A stretch of 64,000 nucleotides of DNA from Rhodoferax sp. (GTDB lineage: Bacteria > Pseudomonadota > Gammaproteobacteria > Burkholderiales > Burkholderiaceae_C): contig NZ_JAQTMS010000008.1 in assembly GCF_028714215.1 (NCBI RefSeq), positions 1 through 64,000 of the forward strand. Reading direction: 5' to 3'. The notes under the pieces were generated by a model. That model made no database searches and was not told the DNA's origin. It saw only the letters and a list, made by a program, of their open reading frames with translations. Shown here piece by piece: positions 21,012 to 32,112 of the stretch. The position numbers were made by a program, and so were the translations under genes. The first letter of the stretch is position 1, and each line of letters opens with the position of its first letter.

Positions 21012-22064
21012 TCAGCGTTTTTCGGTCTTCACGTTGTAGCGCTTGGTCCACTCGTTCAGGATGCGCTCGCGTTGCTCGGCGGCGTAGTTGAAGTCGAGCT
21101 TGACCAGCCGTGCTTCGTAGTCCTTGGGCACGTTGGCCAGCGGCGCGGCAACGCCCGGTTGCGCGGTAATGGCGAAGTTCTTGCCGTACAGCAGCATGGC
21201 GTCCTTGCTGGAAGCCCAGTCGGCCAGTTTCTTGGCGGCGTCGAGTTTCTTGGTGCCCTTGTGGATGGCAAACGCTTCCAGATCCCAGCCCAGGCCTTCT
21301 TTCGGGAAGATCAGGTCGATCGGCGCGCCCTTGGCCTTGTTGGTGTTGCCGCGGTACTCGAACGAGATGCCGACCACAAACTCACCGCTGGCGGCCATGT
21401 TGCAGGGCTTGGAGCCGGAGTGCGTGTACTGCGCAATGTTGTCGTGCAGGCCGTCCATGTATTTCCAGCCGCCGCCCTTGCCGTCCTTGTCGCCAAACAG
21501 CGTCAGCCAGGCGACCACATCGAAGTAGCCGGTGCCGCTGGAGGCCGGGTTGGGCATCACGATCTGGCCCTTGTAGGCCGGCTTGGTCAGATCCTGCCAG
21601 CTCTCGGGCTTGGGGATGTTCTTCTTTTTCGCCTCTACCGTGTTGAAGCACACGGTGGCACCCCAGACATCCATGCCGAACCAGGCCGGCGGATTTTTCT
21701 TGTCGCGGTACTGGCTCATCAAGGCATCCAGGTTCAGCGGCGCGTAGGGCACCAGCATGCCCTGTTTGTCCAGCAGGGCCAGACTGGAGGCTGCCACGCC
21801 CATCACCGCATCGGCCTGCGGATTGGATTTTTCGGCCAGCAGCTTGGCCGTGATGACGCCGGTGGAATCGCGTACCCACTTGATTTCAATGTCCGGGTAG
21901 GACTTGTTGAAACCCTCCTGGTAGGCCTTGACCTGATCGGTTTCCAGCGCGGTGTAGACCAGCAACTGGGTTTTCTGCGCCGACGCGGCAGCGGCAATCG
22001 CCAGCAGGCCGGACAAGACAAGCGACTTGGACAATATCGACAAACGCATGCGAAGCTCCTTCAA
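21012..22064 (-). CDS. 2-aminoethylphosphonate ABC transporter substrate-binding protein
   Basis: Signal peptide, then QKTQLLVYTALETDQVKAYQEGFNKSYPDIEIKWVRDSTGVITAKLLAEK; operon context. Confidence 0.9.
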   Translation of the reverse strand: MKELRMRLSILSKSLVLSGLLAIAAAASAQKTQLLVYTALETDQVKAYQEGFNKSYPDIEIKWVRDSTGVITAKLLAEKSNPQADAVMGVAASSLALLDKQGMLVPYAPLNLDALMSQYRDKKNPPAWFGMDVWGATVCFNTVEAKKKNIPKPESWQDLTKPAYKGQIVMPNPASSGTGYFDVVAWLTLFGDKDGKGGGWKYMDGLHDNIAQYTHSGSKPCNMAASGEFVVGISFEYRGNTNKAKGAPIDLIFPKEGLGWDLEAFAIHKGTKKLDAAKKLADWASSKDAMLLYGKNFAITAQPGVAAPLANVPKDYEARLVKLDFNYAAEQRERILNEWTKRYNVKTEKR

Positions 22065-22179
22065 GTAAAAATGGCGATTTTGTGACCTGACAGTGACAGT
22101 GTGATGACGGATGGCCGGGAACAGACTGGGTACTTACCCGCACGCAACTGCATTTTTATTTGACGCCGACCCTTGGCGC

Positions 22180-22211
22180 TTGTCAATTGTTTTTTGCAGA
22201 TTGTTGACAAT
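22180..22211. promoter_or_regulatory. Candidate GntR-type operator
   Basis: TTGTCAA...TTGACAA inverted repeat and ATTGT-TG-ACAAT palindrome immediately 5' of the GntR gene, in the divergent intergenic region. Confidence 0.45.
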
Positions 22212-22238
22212 TTAACTGGTTGTGCTTCAATGCGGGGC

Positions 22239-22949
22239 ATGAGTGTTGCGCTCCACCCCACCATCGCCCTGCTGCAAACCAGCTCACTCACCACCGTGGT
22301 GCAGCAGGAGATCGAGCGCGCCATTCTGGTGGGCGAATATGCCCCCGGTTTCAAATTGAACGAGGCCGCGCTGGCCAAGAAAATGGGCGTTTCGCGCGGG
22401 CCGGTGCGCGAAGCCTTTCGCATGCTGGACGAAGCCGGACTGGTGCGCACCGAGAAGAATCGCGGTGTCTTCGTGCGCGACATTCCGGTCGACGAAGCGA
22501 TCGAGATCTTCGATCTGCGCGCCGCCATGGACGAACTGGTCGGCAAGCAACTGGCGGTCCATATCACGCCGCCCCAGCTGAAGGAAATCCGGGCCCTGGT
22601 GAGCGCCATGGAAAAAGCGGTGAAGGCGCTGGACGCCCACAGCTACCACCTGCTCAATCTCAAATTCCATGACCGGCTGGTCGAGCTGGCGGGCAATCGC
22701 AAACTGACCGCGATCTACCGCAAGCTGATCAAGGAGCTGTCGCTCTTTCGGCGCCTGAATCTGGCGGACGGCTGGCTGATGCCGATCTCGGCCGGAGAGC
22801 ACCGCAAAATCGTCACGGCGATTGCTTCGGGCGACGCCGAGAAGGCCGGGCGCGCCATGTTTGATCACGTGATGGACAGCAAGCAGCGCACCATTGCCAA
22901 CGATTTGCGTCGCCAGTCGCGCGCCGACGGCGCCGCCCCGGCGGCCTGA
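22239..22949 (+). CDS. GntR family (FCD) transcriptional regulator
   Basis: wHTH 'LNEAALAKKMGVSRGPVREAFRMLDEAGLVRTEKNRGVFVRDI' plus FCD-like C-terminus; start MSVALHPT. Confidence 0.93.
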   Translation: MSVALHPTIALLQTSSLTTVVQQEIERAILVGEYAPGFKLNEAALAKKMGVSRGPVREAFRMLDEAGLVRTEKNRGVFVRDIPVDEAIEIFDLRAAMDELVGKQLAVHITPPQLKEIRALVSAMEKAVKALDAHSYHLLNLKFHDRLVELAGNRKLTAIYRKLIKELSLFRRLNLADGWLMPISAGEHRKIVTAIASGDAEKAGRAMFDHVMDSKQRTIANDLRRQSRADGAAPAA

Positions 22950-23020
22950 CGGCCGCTGCCTGGTCATGGCATGAACTGTCACAATCAACCAACCGGGTCA
23001 ATCAACTGCAAGGAGATCGC

Positions 23021-23851
23021 ATGAACTTTGGATACAAGCGCAGCTACCAGGGGCCGATCGAGGCCGTGTTGCTGGACTGGGCCGGCACGACCATGGACTA
23101 CGGGTGCATGGCGCCGGCGCACGTGTTTGTGGAAGTTTTCAAGCGCAAAGGGGTGCCGATCACGATAGCGGAAGCGCGCGCGCCCATGGGCGCCCACAAG
23201 CGGGTGCACATACAGCGCATCAGCGAACTCGAATCGGTGCGCGCGCGCTGGCAGCAACACTACGGTCGGCCGCCCAACGACGACGATGTCAGCGCCATGT
23301 TCGCCGAGTTCGTGCCGCTGCAGGTGGCCTGTCTGTCGGAGTATTCGACGCTGATTCCGGGCACCCTGGAAGTGATCGGCGAGCTGCGCCGGCGCGGCAT
23401 GAAGATCGGCTCGACGTCCGGCTACCTGCCCGAGATGATGCGGGTCAACCAGGAGGATGCCAAGCGCCAGGGCTACGAGCCCGACGCCACGGTCTGCGCC
23501 GGCGACGTGCCGGCCGGGCGCCCCTATCCCCATATGTGCCTGCTCAACGTCATCAAACTGGGTGTCAGCACGGTGCAGGCTTGCGTCAAGATCGACGACA
23601 CGGTGCCCGGCGTCGAAGAGGGGCTGAACGCCGGCATGTGGACCATCGGCCTGGCGATCAGCGGCAATGAAGTGGGCATGCCGCTGAAAGACTGGCAGGC
23701 GCTGCCGGCCGCCGAGCAGCAGGCCAAGCGCCAGCGCGCTTACGGCCGCATGCAGCAATGCGGTGCCCACTACACGGTGGACAGCATCGCCGACGTCATG
23801 CCCTGCATCGACGACATCCAGGCGCGCATCCGGCGCGGTGAAGCACCCTGA
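23021..23851 (+). CDS. phnX: Phosphonoacetaldehyde hydrolase
   Basis: IEAVLLDWAGTTMDYGCMAP, MGAHKRVHI, GSTSGYLPEMM, KIDDTVPGVEEGLNAGMWTIGLA. Confidence 0.96.
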   Translation: MNFGYKRSYQGPIEAVLLDWAGTTMDYGCMAPAHVFVEVFKRKGVPITIAEARAPMGAHKRVHIQRISELESVRARWQQHYGRPPNDDDVSAMFAEFVPLQVACLSEYSTLIPGTLEVIGELRRRGMKIGSTSGYLPEMMRVNQEDAKRQGYEPDATVCAGDVPAGRPYPHMCLLNVIKLGVSTVQACVKIDDTVPGVEEGLNAGMWTIGLAISGNEVGMPLKDWQALPAAEQQAKRQRAYGRMQQCGAHYTVDSIADVMPCIDDIQARIRRGEAP

Positions 23852-23869
23852 CCGGGGGGCACCTCAGCC

Positions 23870-24712
23870 ATGTTCTTGAGCTGGCCCATCGTGGCGGCGG
23901 TGCTGTTTGGCGCGCTGCTGCACGCCAGTTGGAACGCGCTGGTCAAGTCCAGCAGCGACAAAGACCTGGACATGGCGGTGATCCACCTGATCGGCTCTTT
24001 CCTGGCCATCCCGCTGGTGGCGCTGGTCGGTTGGCCCGAGCCCAAAGCCTGGCCCTACATTGCCACGTCGGTGCTGATCCACATCGGCTATTACCTGGCC
24101 TTGACCGGCGCTTACCGGCATGGTGAGCTGGGGCTCACTTACCCGCTGATGCGCGGCGTGGCACCGCTGCTGGTGGCCTTGTCAGCCACCTTCACGCTGG
24201 GCGAGACGCTGTCGCCGCTGGCCTGGATGGGCGTGCTGGGCATCAGTTGCGGCGTGCTGGTGCTGGGTCTCCATCCGCATGCCTTCAGGGTGCCCAAGGC
24301 GCTCGGCTTTGCGCTGGCCAACGCCGTCATCATCGCCATCTACACCGTCGTCGACGGCCTGGGCGTGCGCGCCTCCGGCAACGCGCTGCAATACGTCGCC
24401 ACCTTGTTCATGTTCGACGGCTGGCCGTTTGCGCTGTTGATGTTTGCCACCCGCGGCCATGCGGTCGGTCGTTACGCGCGCCGGCGCTGGCCGCTGGCCA
24501 CGCTGGGCGCCTGCGCCTCGCTGGGTTCCTACGGCATTGCCTTGTGGGCGATGACGCGGGCACCGGTCGCCACGGTGGCCGCGCTGCGCGAAACCTCGGT
24601 CCTGTTTGCCGTGCTGCTGGGCGCCTGGTTCCTGAAAGAAGCTTTCACGCCCAGGCGGGTGCTGGGAACCTGCGTGATCGCGGCCGGCGTCATGGCATTG
24701 CGTTTGGGTTAA
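23870..24712 (+). CDS. EamA/DMT family transporter
   Basis: Polytopic protein; LYHASWNALVKSS-like start and duplicated DMT architecture. Confidence 0.88.
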   Translation: MFLSWPIVAAVLFGALLHASWNALVKSSSDKDLDMAVIHLIGSFLAIPLVALVGWPEPKAWPYIATSVLIHIGYYLALTGAYRHGELGLTYPLMRGVAPLLVALSATFTLGETLSPLAWMGVLGISCGVLVLGLHPHAFRVPKALGFALANAVIIAIYTVVDGLGVRASGNALQYVATLFMFDGWPFALLMFATRGHAVGRYARRRWPLATLGACASLGSYGIALWAMTRAPVATVAALRETSVLFAVLLGAWFLKEAFTPRRVLGTCVIAAGVMALRLG

Positions 24713-24776
24713 GCCTCAGTCAGTTGGGGACAAAGCTAAAGATCTGGCCCGCAAACCGCTAAAAAAGGAGTTGGAA

Positions 24777-27200
24777 ATGAGTCTTCCAAAACAGGCACAA
24801 ATGGTGATTGTGGGTGGCGGCATTGTGGGCTGCTCCACGGCCTACCACCTGGCCAGGATGGGCCGCACCGACGTCCTGTTGCTGGAGCAGGGCAAGCTGA
24901 CCAGCGGCACCACCTGGCACGCCGCCGGCCTGGTCGGGCAGATGCGGCCGAATCGCAACATGACGCAGATGAGCAAGTACGGCATCGAGCTGTACGCCGC
25001 GCTGGAGGCGGAAACGGGGCTCTCCACCGGCTGGAAGCAGTGCGGCAGCGTCAACGTGGCGCGCACCCCGGAGCGCATGCAGGTACTGAAAAAACAGACC
25101 GCCATGGCCAACAGCTTTGGCGTCGAATGTCGCCTCATCACGCCGTGCGAGGCTGGCGAGCTTTACCCCATCATGCGCACCGACGATTTGCAGGGCGCCA
25201 TCTGGCTGCCCGGCGACGGCAAGGTCAACCCGGCCGACCTTTGCATGTCGCTGGCCAAGGGCGCGCGCAACCGCGGCGTGAAGATGCTGGAAGGCATCGA
25301 GGTGACCGGCGTCATCATCGAGCGCGGCCGGGCGGTGGGCATCCAGACCACACAGGGTGAAGTGCGTTGCGAGGTGCTGGTCAATTGCGCCGGCCAATGG
25401 GCACGCCAGTTCGGCCGCCTGGCCGGCGTCAATGTGCCGCTCTATTCGGCCGAGCATTTCTACATCGTCACCGGCAAGATAGCCGGCGTGCTGCCCAACC
25501 TGCCGGTGATGCGCGACCCGGACGGTTTCATCTACTACAAGGAGGAAGTGGGCGGCCTGGTGATGGGTGGCTTCGAGCCCAAGGCTAAGCCCTGGAAGAT
25601 GGACCCGATCCCGTCGACCTTTCAGTTCGAGCTGCTGGACGAGGACTGGGAGCAGTTCGAGCCCTTGATGACCAACGCCATGCACCGCACGCCGTGCCTG
25701 GAAACGGCAGAGATCAAGATGCTGCTCAATGGCCCGGAGAGCTTCACGCCGGACGGCAACTTCATCCTCGGCGAAGCGCCCGAGCTGCGCAACTATTTCG
25801 TCTGTGCCGGCTTCAATTCGGCCGGCATCGCCAACAGCGGCGGCGCCGGGCGGCTGATGGCCGAGTGGATCATCGGCGGCGAGCCGAGCACCGATTTATG
25901 GGACGTGGACATTCGCCGCTTCGGCGCTTTCACCGGCAACCGCAAAGCCCTGGCCGAGCGCACCGGCGAGACGCTGGGTCTGCACTACGCCATGCGCTGG
26001 CCACGGCAGGAACTGGAGACGGCGCGGCCGCTGCGCACCTCGCCGCTGTACGACCTGCTGGCAGCAAAAGGTGCCGAGTTCGGCGCCAAGAATGGCTGGG
26101 AGAGGGTGAACTATTTCCGGCCAGGGAATCAGGCCCGGCCTCAGCATGTCTTGGGCAAACCCGGCTGGCTGCCCTGGATGCAGGAGGAGCAGCGTGCCAC
26201 GCGCGAGGCGGTGGCGCTGTACGACCAGACTTCTTTCTCCAAACTGCTGCTGCAGGGGCGCGACGCGCTGGCCGTGTTGCAGCGCCTGTGCGCCAACGAG
26301 GTCGATGTGCCGGTCGACAAGATGGTCTATACCGCCATGCTCAATGAGCGCGGCGGCTTCGAGAGCGATCTGACCATCATCCGCCAGCCGCCCGGCAGCA
26401 TGGGGGAGAGCTTTCTGATCGTCACCGGTTCCGCGCAAACGGTGCGCGACTTCGACTGGATCGCGCGCCACATTGGCGCCGGCCAGCATGCGCTGCTGAC
26501 CGATGTCTCCGCCCTGTACTGCGTGCTGTCGGTGATGGGCCCCAAGGCGCGCGAGCTGCTCGCGCGCGTCAGCCCGGACGATCTTTCGCCGGCCGGGCTG
26601 AAATTCTCCTGGACCAAGACGATAGAGCTGGGCTTTGCCCGTGTGCGTGCCGCGCGCATGAGTTATGTCGGAGGGCCCGGCTTCGAGTTGTATGTGCCGG
26701 TGGAAATGGCACGCCACGTCTATCTGGCGTTGATGGCGGCCGGTGCCGATCTGGGGCTGCGGGATGCCGGTTACTACGCGCTGGACGCCTTGCGCATAGA
26801 GCAGGGCCGGCGCGCCTGGAGGGCCGAGTTGGGGCCCGACGAGACGCCGTGGGAAGCGGGCCTGGCGTATGCCGTCAAGCTGGACAAGCCGGCCGACTTC
26901 ATCGGCAAGGCGGCATTGCTGGCGAGCCGGGACAAGCCCTTGCGCAAGAAACTGGTGACGCTGGTGTTCGAATCACCGGACGCCTACGCCTGGGGCGGCG
27001 AAGCAATCGTGGTGCAGGGCGAAGCGGTGGGCGAGATTTCATCAGTCGGCTGGAGCCCGCTGGCCGGAGCCTGCGTGGCCCTCGGTTATGTGCGCGGTGC
27101 GGCCGCCAATCAGAGCCATGCCGGCACCCTGGAGGCGATAGAGCTGTGGGGCGAACGCGTTCCGGTGCGCCTGTACGACCAGTGGCCGGTGAAACCCTGA
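24777..27200 (+). CDS. FAD-dependent oxidoreductase with C-terminal GcvT (aminomethyltransferase-like) domain (dimethylglycine/sarcosine dehydrogenase family)
   Basis: MVIVGGGIVGCSTAYHLARMG FAD site, TTWHAAGLVGQMR, C-terminal GcvT-like YVGGPGFELYVPVEMA; RBS aaaggag upstream (ORF opens at 24771). Confidence 0.93.
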   Translation: MSLPKQAQMVIVGGGIVGCSTAYHLARMGRTDVLLLEQGKLTSGTTWHAAGLVGQMRPNRNMTQMSKYGIELYAALEAETGLSTGWKQCGSVNVARTPERMQVLKKQTAMANSFGVECRLITPCEAGELYPIMRTDDLQGAIWLPGDGKVNPADLCMSLAKGARNRGVKMLEGIEVTGVIIERGRAVGIQTTQGEVRCEVLVNCAGQWARQFGRLAGVNVPLYSAEHFYIVTGKIAGVLPNLPVMRDPDGFIYYKEEVGGLVMGGFEPKAKPWKMDPIPSTFQFELLDEDWEQFEPLMTNAMHRTPCLETAEIKMLLNGPESFTPDGNFILGEAPELRNYFVCAGFNSAGIANSGGAGRLMAEWIIGGEPSTDLWDVDIRRFGAFTGNRKALAERTGETLGLHYAMRWPRQELETARPLRTSPLYDLLAAKGAEFGAKNGWERVNYFRPGNQARPQHVLGKPGWLPWMQEEQRATREAVALYDQTSFSKLLLQGRDALAVLQRLCANEVDVPVDKMVYTAMLNERGGFESDLTIIRQPPGSMGESFLIVTGSAQTVRDFDWIARHIGAGQHALLTDVSALYCVLSVMGPKARELLARVSPDDLSPAGLKFSWTKTIELGFARVRAARMSYVGGPGFELYVPVEMARHVYLALMAAGADLGLRDAGYYALDALRIEQGRRAWRAELGPDETPWEAGLAYAVKLDKPADFIGKAALLASRDKPLRKKLVTLVFESPDAYAWGGEAIVVQGEAVGEISSVGWSPLAGACVALGYVRGAAANQSHAGTLEAIELWGERVPVRLYDQWPVKP

Positions 27201-27394
27201 TTCCTGTGTTATTCCTGCCTGATTCCGGGATTCTGGATACCGTTTCAGCCAAGCCCGGCTGATATCCGACGTGCGTGGGTCGAGGGCGCTGGGGTGGGTA
27301 GCTCCGCGAATGTCCTCCGGACTTCGGCCTCCCCCTTGATTTGGCAAAACCCCAAGTCCACGCTACGCCACCCACCCCAGCACCCTCGGCGGCG

Positions 27395-27540
27395 AGCGTC
27401 GGTGGTTTGCGTTGATCGCGCACCAATCCCGCTTGAAGGATCAGGCTGATGGGACACTCAGCGCAGGTAAAGGAGGAGCCCGCAGGGCGGGGGACACGGA
27501 GCTGAGTGCCCCGTCAGTCTGATCCACCCACTATGCCGAA
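27395..27540. repeat. Dispersed structured element (family 2), copy B
   Basis: GGTGGTTTGCGTTGATCGCGCACCAATCC; GGATCAGGCTGATGGGACACTCAGC/GCTGAGTGCCCCGTCAGTCTGATCC; GCCC-GCA-GGGC; aligns with 18006-18150. Confidence 0.85.
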
Positions 27541-27602
27541 CCAGGTTTGGCATGTGATCATTTCGTGAAAGCTCCATAGACCGTTGGCGTTGTCCGCGTC
27601 GA

Positions 27603-28526
27603 TCAGGATTTTTTCAGGCTGAGGGCCAATTCGTAGAGGGTGTTGCGTGCCTCGCCGGTGATCTCGGCGGCCAGCTTGACGGCGGTCTTGAGCGGCAACT
27701 CCGCCAGCAGCAATTTCAGCACGCGGCTGTCGGGTCCGGCTTGCGCCGCGGTCTGCGCCGGGTGCAGCACCAGCACGAACTCGCCGCGCAGGCGATTCGC
27801 GTCCTGCGCCAGCCAGGCCGGTAGGTCAGCCGCGCCGACGGTGGCAATTTCCTCGAACTGCTTGGTCAGCTCGCGCCCCACGGTGACCGGCCGCGCGCCC
27901 AAGGTGGCCAGCGCCGTGGCCAGGGCTTCGATCCGGTGTGGCGCTTCCAGCATGACGACGGCCCGTGGCTCAGAGCGCAAGGCCTCGACGGCGCTGGTGC
28001 GTTCGCTGGACTTTGAGGCCAGGAAGCCGGCAAAAACGAATTCGCCGTGCTGCGCGCCTTCGCCCCAGATGCCGGCCACGCTGAGGGCAGTGGTGACGCT
28101 GCTGGCACCCGGCAGCGGAATCACAGTCAAGCCCTCCTGGCGCACCGCCGCCACCAGGCGCGCGCCGGGGTCGCTGATGGCCGGCGTGCCGGCGTCGCTG
28201 GCGTAAGCCACCCGTTCACCCCGGCGCAGCCGTTCGATGACGGCCTGCGCCGCCTGCGCTTCGTTGTGCTGGTGCAGCGCCAGCAGTTGTGCCGGCGACT
28301 TGTCGATACCGTAGGCGCGCAGCAAAGCCTGGCTGTGGCGCGTGTCCTCGCAGGCGATGCTGTCGGCAAGCTGCAGCACATGCAGCGCGCGCAATGTGAT
28401 GTCGGCCAGGTTGCCTATCGGTGTCGCCACCATGTATAGGGCGCCGGGCGGATAATTCTGACCGGCCGCCGCCTCGCTGGCGGCGCGCAGCGCAGAGGCA
28501 TAAGCAACAGCATAAGTGGCAATCAA
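27603..28526 (-). CDS. rsmI: 16S rRNA (cytidine(1402)-2'-O)-methyltransferase (start uncertain: TTG 28526 or ATG 28433)
   Basis: LYMVATPIGNLADITLRAL, CEDTRHSQALLRAYGI, YASDAGTPAISDPGARLV. Confidence 0.95.
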   Translation of the reverse strand: MIATYAVAYASALRAASEAAAGQNYPPGALYMVATPIGNLADITLRALHVLQLADSIACEDTRHSQALLRAYGIDKSPAQLLALHQHNEAQAAQAVIERLRRGERVAYASDAGTPAISDPGARLVAAVRQEGLTVIPLPGASSVTTALSVAGIWGEGAQHGEFVFAGFLASKSSERTSAVEALRSEPRAVVMLEAPHRIEALATALATLGARPVTVGRELTKQFEEIATVGAADLPAWLAQDANRLRGEFVLVLHPAQTAAQAGPDSRVLKLLLAELPLKTAVKLAAEITGEARNTLYELALSLKKS

Positions 28527-28912
28527 TGGTATTCCCTCAAGTCAAGGCCGGCACGCTGAGCACCAAGCAGCTCGGCGACGCGGCGGAAGACGCCGCCCTA
28601 CAGCATCTGCAAGCGCATGGCTTGCGCCTGCTGGAGCGCAATTATCGGACGCCCGGACGCGGCGGTGGAGAAATCGACCTGATCATGCGAACGCCCGATG
28701 GCACGCTGGTGTTTGTCGAAGTGCGCAGCCGCAAGAGCGCCAGCCATGGCGGCGCCGGCGCCAGCGTGACGGCCTTGAAGCAACGCCGCATTGTCTTTGC
28801 CGCGCGCCATTACCTGCTGCGCCTGCGTACGCCGCCGCCCTGCCGCTTTGATGTGGTGGTGTCGGAGCCGGCCGGCATCGAATGGTTGCAGGCGGCGTTT
28901 GATGCCAATTAG
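28526..28912 (+). CDS. yraN: YraN family (UPF0102) protein
   Basis: GDAAEDAALQHLQAHGLRLLERNYRTPGRGGGEIDLIMRTPDGTLVFVEVRSRKS. Confidence 0.95.
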   Translation: MVFPQVKAGTLSTKQLGDAAEDAALQHLQAHGLRLLERNYRTPGRGGGEIDLIMRTPDGTLVFVEVRSRKSASHGGAGASVTALKQRRIVFAARHYLLRLRTPPPCRFDVVVSEPAGIEWLQAAFDAN

Positions 28913-28945
28913 GACTTTGTCGGCAGGAAACTCTGAGGCGCCAAC

Positions 28946-30724
28946 ATGATCAGGAAATTCGAATTTGGCCCTGGCAGCGTGCGCCTGCTGGGCGCCCTGC
29001 TGCTGGTGCTGGGCGGCTGCGCGACCCCGCTGCCGCCGCCAGCGGACCTGACGCCTGACCATCCTACCCACTCCATTGCCAAGCTGCCGGCCAGGCAGGC
29101 CGCAGTCACGGCTCATCCGCTGGCGACCCGTGCGGCGCTGAAGATGCTGGATTTGGGCGGTAGTCCGATCGACGCGGCGATCGCGGCGCAAATGGTGCTG
29201 GGGCTGGTGGAGCCGCAATCGTCCGGTCTGGGCGGCGGCTCCCTCATCATGAACTGGGATGCCGCGAGCGGCAAGCTCACCAGCTATGACGGGCTGGCCG
29301 CGGCGCCGGCCAGAGTGACGGCCGGGCTCACCATCGATGTCGACGGCAGCGTGCTGAAATACCAGGACGTGCAGCGCGGGGGACGCTCGGTGGGGGTGCC
29401 TGGCACGCTGGCGGTGTTGCAGCAAGTGCACCAGCGCTACGGCAAACTGCCCTGGGCTGCGCTATTTGCCCCGGCCATCGAGCTGGCCGAGACCGGCTTC
29501 CCGATGCCGGCCTACCTGCACACCGTTCTCTCGGCGGCCAACGCCGCCGCCGATCTGCCCGACATGCGGGCGCTCTATTTCGATGCCGCCGGCAAGCTGC
29601 GACCGGTGGGTGCCACGCTGACCCATCCGGCTTATGCGTCAACGCTGCGGCGGGTGGCCGCGCACGGCCCGGCGGCCCTGTGGCAGGACGGCGCCGGTGG
29701 CGAGCTGCTGGCGGCGCTGCAGCGCGGCGCTCACCCTTCGCTCATGACCGAGGCCGATCTGGCCGCCTACCGCGCCCAGCCGCGCGACCCGGTCTGCGCG
29801 CCGTTTCTGGCGTATTCGGTCTGTGTCATGGGACCGTCCTCGTTTGGCGGCGTCGTGGTGCTGCAGATACTGCAGATGCTGGAGGCGCGAACGCCGCCGG
29901 TCAAGGAGGCGCAGCGCTTCGATTTCGATGACCCGGAGTTTGTCCATTACTACGCCGAGGCGGGCCGGTTGGCGCAAGCGGACCGTTTTCAGTACCTGGG
30001 CGACCCCGCCTTTGCAGCGGTGCCGACGGCCGAGTTGGTGGCGCCTGCCTATGTGCGGGAGCGCGCCCGGCTAATCGATCCTGAACGCAGGACCCGGGAG
30101 GTCAAGGCGGGAGTGGTGAAAACCGGGACCGCCGCCGCGCTGTCTGGCGCCGCGCCGGTGTCGGACACGGCGGATGCCACCAGTCAGATCGCCGTCGTCG
30201 ATGCGGCCGGCAACGCGCTGAGCATGACCACCACCATCAACCTCAATTTCGGCTCGCGCCTGATGGTCAACGGTTTTGTGCTGAACAACGCGCTGACCAA
30301 CTTTTCCGTCGCACCCGGCCCCGGCCAGGCGGCGCCCAACCGCATGCAAGCCGGCAAGCGGCCGGTCACCTCGATGGCGCCCACCATCGTGTTCGATCAA
30401 AGCGGCAAGCCGGTGGTGGTCGGGGGCTCGGCCGGCGGCGGGCAGATCGTCGACTACATCAGCATGAGCCTGATCGAAATGCTGGCCAACCAGCGCGCTC
30501 CGGTCGAGGCGTTGGCGCGCGGGCACGTTTCCACCGCACTGGCCGGCAAGCTGCAACTGGAGAAGGGCAGCACCGCGGTGTCGCTGGCGGCGGCCCTGGC
30601 CGCGAAAGGGCACGCGCCTGAAATTGTGCCCCTGACCAGTGGCCTGGGATTCCTGCTGTGGCGTGACGATGGCTGGCTAGGTGCCGCCGATCCGCGGCGT
30701 GACGGCGTCGCGCAAGGGCGGTAG
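28946..30724 (+). CDS. ggt: Gamma-glutamyltransferase
   Basis: LGGSPIDAAIAAQMVLGLVEPQSSGLGGG, TSQIAVVDAAGNALSMTTTINLNFGSRLMVNGFVLNNALTNFS; lipoprotein-like N-terminus (LGGCAT). Confidence 0.94.
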   Translation: MIRKFEFGPGSVRLLGALLLVLGGCATPLPPPADLTPDHPTHSIAKLPARQAAVTAHPLATRAALKMLDLGGSPIDAAIAAQMVLGLVEPQSSGLGGGSLIMNWDAASGKLTSYDGLAAAPARVTAGLTIDVDGSVLKYQDVQRGGRSVGVPGTLAVLQQVHQRYGKLPWAALFAPAIELAETGFPMPAYLHTVLSAANAAADLPDMRALYFDAAGKLRPVGATLTHPAYASTLRRVAAHGPAALWQDGAGGELLAALQRGAHPSLMTEADLAAYRAQPRDPVCAPFLAYSVCVMGPSSFGGVVVLQILQMLEARTPPVKEAQRFDFDDPEFVHYYAEAGRLAQADRFQYLGDPAFAAVPTAELVAPAYVRERARLIDPERRTREVKAGVVKTGTAAALSGAAPVSDTADATSQIAVVDAAGNALSMTTTINLNFGSRLMVNGFVLNNALTNFSVAPGPGQAAPNRMQAGKRPVTSMAPTIVFDQSGKPVVVGGSAGGGQIVDYISMSLIEMLANQRAPVEALARGHVSTALAGKLQLEKGSTAVSLAAALAAKGHAPEIVPLTSGLGFLLWRDDGWLGAADPRRDGVAQGR

Positions 30725-30725
30725 T

Positions 30726-30798
30726 TGGCCCCCACGCTCGGCACTGCGTGTCCTCGCTGCCCCCCGAGGGGGCTGATCCGTCTTGGGGCGGCCCGGCG
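30726..30798 (+). repeat. Dispersed intergenic repeat family 1, copy 2
   Basis: TGGCCCCCACGCTCGGCACTGCGTGTCCTCGCTGCCCCCCGAGGGGGCTGATCCGTCTTGGGGCGGCCCGGC matches reverse complement of 13631-13703. Confidence 0.8.
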
Positions 30799-30849
30799 CC
30801 GGATCTGCGGTAGCTGCACGCAGCTTAAGTAGCGGCCGGGTATCATTGA

Positions 30850-32075
<1,226 letters not shown>

Positions 32076-32112
32076 GGTCAGGGCAGACGCATTCGGCACC
32101 CGTAACCCATGG

